Below, one piece after another: positions 59,621 to 64,000 of a stretch of 64,000 nucleotides of DNA. The notes under the pieces are model-generated. The model was not told the origin of the DNA and searched no databases. It was given only the letters and a program-made list of their open reading frames with translations. Within the stretch, counting starts at the first letter, position 1, and each line of letters begins with the position of its first letter. Source of the DNA: Betaproteobacteria bacterium (GTDB lineage: Bacteria; Pseudomonadota; Gammaproteobacteria; Burkholderiales; JACQAP01); assembly GCA_016194905.1 (NCBI GenBank), contig JACQAP010000015.1, positions 46,947-110,946 on the forward strand, read 5' to 3'. A program made the position numbers and the translations under genes.

Positions 59621-60905
59621 GGCGGCCACCGAAGAGTTGGTCGGCCGGATCCGGCATTGGGCGGCCGAGCTCGGCTTTCAGCAGATGGGCATCGCCGATT
59701 GCGATCTCGGCGAGGCCGAAACGCGTCTGATGGAATGGCTGTCGCGCGGCTGGCAGGGCGACATGGACTATCTGTCCGCGCACGGTACGCGGCGCACGCG
59801 ACCGGCGGAGTTGGTGCCGGGTACGCTGCGGGTCATCACCGTGAGGATGAATTATTTCCCGGTCGAGGCGGCCGACAGTTGGGACGTTCTGAGCGATGGC
59901 AGCCGCGCGTACGTGGCGCGCTACGCGGTTGGCCGTGACTATCACAAGGTGTTGCGCGGACGGCTGCAGAAACTGTGCGACCGCATCGAGGAAGAGGTTA
60001 AGCGCGCGGACACGTTACCGACGGAGTCGGCCGGACTCGGCTCTCCGGCGGGCGCAGCTTGGGGCGGAGTCGAGTCATGGGTGGGCGTGGAGGGTACTCA
60101 TGTGCCGAGTCTTGCTCGTGTTCCCGCAAACGGGCGTACCGCTAACGAGTCACGCTCGCGCGGGCAGCGCGCTGGCGCCTCGCCGTTGCCAGCGCATCAA
60201 TTTCAGAATCCGGTTGCGGCGAGGCGGTTCCGCTATCGGGTGTTCACCGACAGCGCGCCGGTCATGGAAGTGGAACTTGCGACCAAGTCCGGACTGGGTT
60301 GGCGCGGCAAACACACGCTGGTGCTGAATCGCGAGGCCGGCTCCTGGTTCTTCCTCGGCGAAATCTATACGGACCTGCCGTTGCCGGTGGACTCGCCGCA
60401 ATCCGACCATTGCGGCACCTGCAGCCGTTGCATCGACATCTGCCCGACGCAGGCGATCGTCGCGCCTTACCAGCTCGATGCGCGCCGCTGCATTTCTTAC
60501 CTGACCATCGAACACAAGGGCGACATTCCCGAGGAACTGCGGCCCCTGATGGGCAATCGCATCTACGGTTGCGACGACTGTCAACTGGTCTGCCCATGGA
60601 ATCGTTTCGCGGGAAAGGCCGAAGTGCCCGACTTCGATGTGCGCAACGGGTTAGACGCCGCCGGTCTGGTCGAACTGTTCGGGTGGAGCGAGCGGGAGTT
60701 CGACACCCGGCTGGAGGGCAGCCCGATCCGCCGGATCGGCTACGAGCGCTGGCTGCGCAACATTGCGGTCGGTCTCGGCAATTCTCCGACTTCCGAGAGC
60801 GTCATCGCGGCGCTCGGCGCAAGGCGCGACCATCCATCCGTCATGGTCCGCAATCACGTCGGCTGGGCGTTGAAGAGGCACACCAACCCATCCCCCTCTC
60901 CCTAG
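59586..60905 (+). CDS. queG: Epoxyqueuosine reductase with an internal insertion
   Basis: 439 residues. Cobalamin-binding N-terminal domain (LGFQQMGIAD, RYAVGRDYHKVLRGRLQKL), catalytic Asp in FTDSAPVMEVELA, two [4Fe-4S] motifs (CGTCSRCIDICPTQAI; CDDCQLVCPWN) and LTIEHKGDIPEELRPLMGNRIYG. Reduces epoxyqueuosine to queuosine in tRNA. Residues about 139-214 (60000-60227) form a Gly/Ser/Arg-rich insert absent from standard QueG; the flanks join as in other QueG proteins, so the frame is kept. Confidence 0.92.
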   Translation: MRPRNLNEPLAEAATEELVGRIRHWAAELGFQQMGIADCDLGEAETRLMEWLSRGWQGDMDYLSAHGTRRTRPAELVPGTLRVITVRMNYFPVEAADSWDVLSDGSRAYVARYAVGRDYHKVLRGRLQKLCDRIEEEVKRADTLPTESAGLGSPAGAAWGGVESWVGVEGTHVPSLARVPANGRTANESRSRGQRAGASPLPAHQFQNPVAARRFRYRVFTDSAPVMEVELATKSGLGWRGKHTLVLNREAGSWFFLGEIYTDLPLPVDSPQSDHCGTCSRCIDICPTQAIVAPYQLDARRCISYLTIEHKGDIPEELRPLMGNRIYGCDDCQLVCPWNRFAGKAEVPDFDVRNGLDAAGLVELFGWSEREFDTRLEGSPIRRIGYERWLRNIAVGLGNSPTSESVIAALGARRDHPSVMVRNHVGWALKRHTNPSPSP

Positions 60906-61110
60906 CCCTCTGCTCCGCTTCAAGTGTTCCCTTGTCCCGCGGAGGGGGAGAGGGAATATTTGGAACGCAATGGCGGGTGACGACAATGTCACTCGTTTTT
61001 GTTCTAGATCTCCCGACAAAACGGTTTGAGCGAAGAACGTGCTTGAAGTGCTGTTGCTTCTCAGGTCCCCTCTCCCCTTGCGGGAGAGGGTCAGGGAGAG
61101 GGGGAAAGGG
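60905..61110. repeat. Dispersed CCCTCTCCC-type repeat, copy 1
   Basis: A 34-base block at 60905-60938 (gccctctgctccgcttcaag...) recurs exactly at 62631-62664. Close by are the paired ggagggggagaggg and, at 61068-61100, ccctctccccttgcgggag followed by agggtcagggagaggg. Occupies the queG-hss gap; no gene in it. Confidence 0.75.
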
Positions 61111-61198
61111 TGCGGGGTTGAGATTGCCGTCAACATCGTCTATAACGTGCCCCTCGCGCGGTAACCGCTGCGCGATCTGACTAGGAGCAAGAGAAAAA

Positions 61199-62617
61199 GT
61201 GGCCGGCCATAAAAAATACGCGTCCTTCAAGGGGCGAATGCTCATCGTGGGTTTCGGGTCGGTGGGCCAGGGTTCGTTGCCCCTGATCCTGCGTCATATC
61301 GACATCAAGCCCGAGCAGATCACCATCATCACCGCGAATGCATTCGGCCGCGAAATCGCGGGAACGCTTGGCGTCAAATTCATTGTCGAGCCGATCAAGA
61401 GCGATACCTACGTCGCGCAGTACGACAAATACCTCGGCGAAGGCGACTTCCTGGTCAACGCGTCCTACGATGTAAACAGCCTGGACACCATCGAGTACTG
61501 CCAGAAGCGCGACATCCTCTACATCGACGCCTGCATCGAACCGTGGCCCGGCGGCCACAACAACACGGATGTTCCCGCCGCACGGCGCACCAACTACGCC
61601 TATCGTGAAGCCGCGCTGGAAATGCGCAGCAAGTATCCCAAAGGTCCGGTTTGCGTGCTGATGCACGGCGCCAACCCCGGGCTGGTCTCGCATCTCACCA
61701 AACAGGCGCTGCTCAACGTCGCCAAGGATACGGGGGTGAGAAAGGCCGAGCCGAAAACCCGTAAGGAATGGGCGGAACTCGCGCAGCGCCTCGACATCAA
61801 GGTCATCCATATCGCGGAGCGCGACAGCCAGTTGAGTCCGCGCCGCAAAGCGCGCGACGAGTTCGTCAACACCTGGTCGAGCGAAGCTTTTGCCGGCGAG
61901 TCGCTGCAGCCGGCGGAACTGGGCTGGGGCACGCATGAAAAAAACTGGCCGGCCGACGGGCGTACTTTCGATTTCGGTTGCGGAGCAGCGATCTACCTGG
62001 AGCGCACCGGGGCATCGACGCGGGTCCGTACCTGGACGCCGCTGGAAGGCCCGATGCTGGGTTTCCTGATTTCGCATGGCGAGGCAACCTCGATTCCCGA
62101 TTACTTCACGGTGCAGAAAAAGGGCAAGGCGGTGTATCGGCCTACCTGCCATTACTCCTACCACCCCTGCGACGACGCCGTGCTGTCGATGCACGAATAT
62201 ATCGGCAACAACTACAAGTTTCCGCCGCGCTACCGGTTGCTGCGCGACGAAATCTCGGAAGGCATGGACGAACTCGGCGTGCTGTTGATGGGACACAAGA
62301 AGGGCGCCTACTGGTACGGCTCGCAGCTCACCATCGAGGAGGCGCGCCGGCTTTGCCCCTACAACAATGCAACCAGCCTGCAGGTCAATATCGGCTATGT
62401 TTCGGCTGTCATCTGGGCAATCAGGAATCCGGAGGCGGGCATCGTCGAGCCTGACGAACTGCCGTACAAAACTATGCTCGAGATCTGCAAACCGTATCTA
62501 GGCAGGGTCGTGGGCGTTTATACGGATTGGACGCCGCTCGAAGAGCGCGGCGTTCTCTATCCCGAGGACGTCGATGGTAGCGACCCGTGGCAGTTCAAGA
62601 ACTTCAGGGTGGTATAG
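61199..62617 (+). CDS. hss: Homospermidine synthase
   Basis: 472 residues from GTG 61199 with taggag 12 bases before. N-terminal NAD-binding GRMLIVGFGSVGQGSLPLIL; NASYDVNSLDTIEYC; YIDACIEPWPGGHNN; LMHGANPGLVSHLTKQAL; NYKFPPRYRLLRDEISEGMDELGVLL. Makes sym-homospermidine from putrescine (two molecules, or putrescine plus spermidine) with NAD. Flanked on both sides by the CCCTCTCCC repeats. Confidence 0.94.
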   Translation: MAGHKKYASFKGRMLIVGFGSVGQGSLPLILRHIDIKPEQITIITANAFGREIAGTLGVKFIVEPIKSDTYVAQYDKYLGEGDFLVNASYDVNSLDTIEYCQKRDILYIDACIEPWPGGHNNTDVPAARRTNYAYREAALEMRSKYPKGPVCVLMHGANPGLVSHLTKQALLNVAKDTGVRKAEPKTRKEWAELAQRLDIKVIHIAERDSQLSPRRKARDEFVNTWSSEAFAGESLQPAELGWGTHEKNWPADGRTFDFGCGAAIYLERTGASTRVRTWTPLEGPMLGFLISHGEATSIPDYFTVQKKGKAVYRPTCHYSYHPCDDAVLSMHEYIGNNYKFPPRYRLLRDEISEGMDELGVLLMGHKKGAYWYGSQLTIEEARRLCPYNNATSLQVNIGYVSAVIWAIRNPEAGIVEPDELPYKTMLEICKPYLGRVVGVYTDWTPLEERGVLYPEDVDGSDPWQFKNFRVV

Positions 62618-62630
62618 CGCCTCACCCCCC

Positions 62631-62757
62631 GCCCTCTGCTCCGCTTCAAGTGTTCCCTTGTCCCCCGAAGGCGGAGAGGGGGCGCTGCGCGGGCCTACTG
62701 CGGTCTTGACCTTCCAGTTCCCTCTCCGCCCTCTGGGGGAGAGGGCTAGGGTGAGGT
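62631..62757. repeat. Dispersed CCCTCTCCC-type repeat, copy 2
   Basis: Starts with the same 34-base block as 60905-60938 and ends with an inverted gttccctctccgccctctgg followed by gggagagggctagggtgagg. Lies right after the hss stop. Confidence 0.75.
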
Positions 62758-62794
62758 GGGTGGGTGCACTTCCAATTCTATTCGTCGTCTTCGG

Positions 62795-62956
62795 CTACTC
62801 ATTTCGTTTTGCGCCGGTCTGTGCTTTCTCGCCGTGCTGCGTCGTTTGCGTCTCATCGGGTTTCTTGTAGTCACCGATGACGCTTTTCAGCGGGCAGGCT
62901 GTAAACGCAGGGCATTTCTTGCAGCCAACTACTATTGCGATGGGGCATAGCGTCAT
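62795..62956 (-). CDS. Cys-rich mini-protein (53 residues)
   Basis: Minus-strand frame with a strong aaaggagaagccgg site before the ATG 62956. MTLCPIAIVVGCKKCPAFTA continues CPLKSVIGDYKKP. Four Cys in a C-x7-C-x2-C-x5-C pattern, which could bind a metal or cluster, and a hydrophilic tail. Probably the last cassette-like gene of the attC stretch, transcribed together with the gene at 63093. Confidence 0.6.
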   Translation of the reverse strand: MTLCPIAIVVGCKKCPAFTACPLKSVIGDYKKPDETQTTQHGEKAQTGAKRNE

Positions 62957-63077
62957 CCGGCTTCTCCTTTATTCTGCGTTTGGGCGGGACGAATAATAGG
63001 CGTGGAGTACCAGTGGTCTGACTCAAACTTGATCGAGAAAGAGTTCAGTTCATGCGCGTGGGACCCAATTCGATGCG

Positions 63078-63149
63078 TTATTACGCCGTGGTTCAGCGGC
63101 GGGCCGAGCGCGCAGCGCGAGGACCGTCCGCTGGAACCACTTGTTGGGC
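63078..63149 (-). other. attC-like site, degenerate at its outer end
   Basis: gttgggc (63143-63149) with inner arms GTGGTTCAGCGG and CCGCTGGAACCAC that pair with one extrahelical G, the attC hallmark. The outer simple site reads ttattac (63078-63084) instead of the expected RYYYAAC, so it may no longer recombine. Confidence 0.55.
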
Positions 63150-63767
63150 ACCAGCGGGTTGAAACGACGGGAAGCCGGCATACCAATCTGAAAAACGCTC
63201 GGTGCCATGCCCACCTTTGAGCAAGACGCGAGGCTTGAGCCAACTTGTGATGTTTTTCTTAGGCTTCTGGTGCCAACTGATATTGAATGAGCACATGCCT
63301 TCGCCATCGAAGAATTCGAGCTCACTGTATGGAAGATGGTCATGAATCCAGTAGGCCAGGGAGCGCCAATCAGCGCCCGCAGCATACTTGTCCATGAACC
63401 ACGGAACGACAACGCAAGCCGTTGCTCCAATCATTTTGTCTTTGTCTGGTTTGTCCCAGATGTGACCGGCGTAGTTATCTTCGTTCTTTGCGCAGTTGCG
63501 TCCTTTTTCGTTCCCAAGCGCATTGACGGCGCATGAGCGGAACGCGGACCTAACCGCGATTCGACCGAAGGTCGCATTAAGGGGCTCCAGCAATTCTTCG
63601 CATAAATGCTCTCCAACCTCGATCGCTGTGGCCGGATCATCAGGCAGATTGGGAATGCCATAGAAGTTTGAGATTTCGCTGTATAGAAAATCTCGCACGA
63701 AGAAGTGACGCGACAAACGAATGCGGCCAAACTTCTCCAAGGATTCGTAGGACGCTACTTTGCGCAT
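63093..63767 (-). CDS. M15-like (D-Ala-D-Ala peptidase fold) protein, cassette gene
   Basis: 224 residues from the ATG 63767. SYESLEKFGRIRLSRHFFVRDF, then LPDDPATAIEVGEHLCEELLE, GRIAVRSAFRSCAVN, HIWDKPD and WIHDHLPYSELEFF. This fits a widespread uncharacterised family with peptidase M15-like features (SAFRS, HIWD, H.HLPYS). The last about 18 residues (PAGAQQVVPADGPRAARSAR) are encoded within the attC-like site, so the natural C-terminus may have been replaced. Confidence 0.65.
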   Translation of the reverse strand: MRKVASYESLEKFGRIRLSRHFFVRDFLYSEISNFYGIPNLPDDPATAIEVGEHLCEELLEPLNATFGRIAVRSAFRSCAVNALGNEKGRNCAKNEDNYAGHIWDKPDKDKMIGATACVVVPWFMDKYAAGADWRSLAYWIHDHLPYSELEFFDGEGMCSFNISWHQKPKKNITSWLKPRVLLKGGHGTERFSDWYAGFPSFQPAGAQQVVPADGPRAARSARR

Positions 63768-63782
63768 AGGTTTCTCTCTGGT

Positions 63783-63851
63783 GCCCAACGCCAAAGCTCA
63801 GCGGACGGCAATGGCTTTTCATGGCCGTTCCGCTGGAGCGCCTTGTTGGGC
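63783..63851 (-). other. Integron attC recombination site
   Basis: 69 bases from GCCCAAC (63783-63789) to GTTGGGC (63845-63851), with inner arms AAAGCTCAGCGG / CCGCTGGAGCGCCTT carrying an extrahelical G. Lies 16 bases upstream of the start of the M15-like gene, as at the front of a cassette. No integron integrase is in the window. Confidence 0.75.
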
Positions 63852-63865
63852 AGCAACTCGGTACG

Positions 63866-63911
63866 GTCCAGACACATCGGTAACAGAATAGTCCGGGGAC
63901 ATAGGTAACAG
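63866..63911 (+). repeat. End of an IS481-family insertion sequence (two tandem end-like repeats)
   Basis: gtccagacacatcggtaacag (63866-63886) and gtccggggacataggtaaca (63891-63910) are two related 21-mers, typical of the outer end of certain IS481-family elements. The transposase start lies 36 bases downstream. Confidence 0.55.
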
Positions 63912-63946
63912 TTTATCCATACTGCGGGCACCGAAGGGAGGTGCCC

Positions 63947-64000
63947 ATGCCTTGGAGCGAAACGACCCCTATGGACCAGAAGACGCAGTTCATTGCCGAT
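63947..64000 (+). CDS. IS481-family transposase, first 18 residues
   Basis: ATG at 63947 after gggaggtgccc. MPWSETTPMDQKTQFIAD is the usual start of IS481-family transposases (MPW.E...MDQ..QFI.D). The DDE domain lies outside the window. Confidence 0.8.
   Translation, partial: MPWSETTPMDQKTQFIAD

Noticed and set aside
62953..63243. 96-codon minus-strand frame over the attC-like site
   Set aside because: It overlaps the attC-like fold and the end of the M15-like gene in another frame, and the good ribosome site belongs to the mini-protein at 62956.

Overview
The window looks like chromosome of a GC-rich betaproteobacterium. This is inferred from gene content, codon use and the Burkholderiales-like nitrate-assimilation order; no rRNA or tRNA gene is present to settle it. 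Gene spacing is tight, with many ATGA/GTGA overlaps.

Layout. (1) 1-2.3 kb: 5' end of a glutathione reductase, a small lipoprotein and a Nu-class glutathione transferase. (2) 2.4-20.2 kb: a nitrate/nitrite assimilation island. Two NasT-type ANTAR regulators flank an ABC nitrate importer (nrtABD). An outer-membrane porin follows, then nasA-cobA-nirB-nirD-narK-PP2C/kinase, and after a small divergent gene an uroporphyrinogen-III synthase. NarK and the ABC system import nitrate, NasA reduces it to nitrite, and NirBD reduces that to ammonium. CobA and HemD feed siroheme synthesis. Three untranslated leaders (before nrtA, the porin and nasA) each carry hexaloop stem-loops followed by a GTCCAT...ATGGAC rho-independent terminator. 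This is the architecture of NasT antitermination, so the island looks like one RNA-controlled regulon. (3) 20.2-21.7 kb: an HNH endonuclease between inverted copies of a dispersed repeat, then greB. (4) About 21.7-37.8 kb: a 16-kb integrated element bounded by a 13-bp direct repeat. It has a P4-type integrase, AlpA/excisionase-like regulators, a replication ATPase, a possible replication region, many tiny overlapping genes, a phage tape-measure protein, an S49 protease, a J-domain-like protein, two reverse-strand membrane proteins and an SRAP protein whose normal start codon is ACG. No terminase, portal or capsid gene is seen. It resembles a phage satellite or a degenerate prophage. (5) 37.9-62.6 kb: housekeeping and metabolic genes: peroxiredoxin, transferases and hydrolases, cupin, transglutaminase, argC, serine hydrolase, aspartase, pyruvate-dehydrogenase-type E1a/E1b/E2, metY, a DSD1-like aldolase/dehydratase, a HEAT-TPR / C13-peptidase module, a beta-hydroxyacid dehydrogenase, a metallo-beta-lactamase-fold lipoprotein, queG and homospermidine synthase. 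(6) 62.8-64 kb: a small integrase-less attC cassette stretch with a Cys-rich mini-protein and an M15-like protein, then the start of an IS481-family element.

Several dispersed non-coding repeat families (CGCAGAGG/CACGGAGG type, CCCTCTCCC type, GTGACTGGT type) lie between genes. The strongest candidates for new biology are the three-leader NasT regulon with two NasT and no visible NasS, the duplicated and covarying leader RNA inside the integrated element, the HNH gene inside an inverted repeat pair, and the C13 peptidase with its two HEAT-TPR partners.
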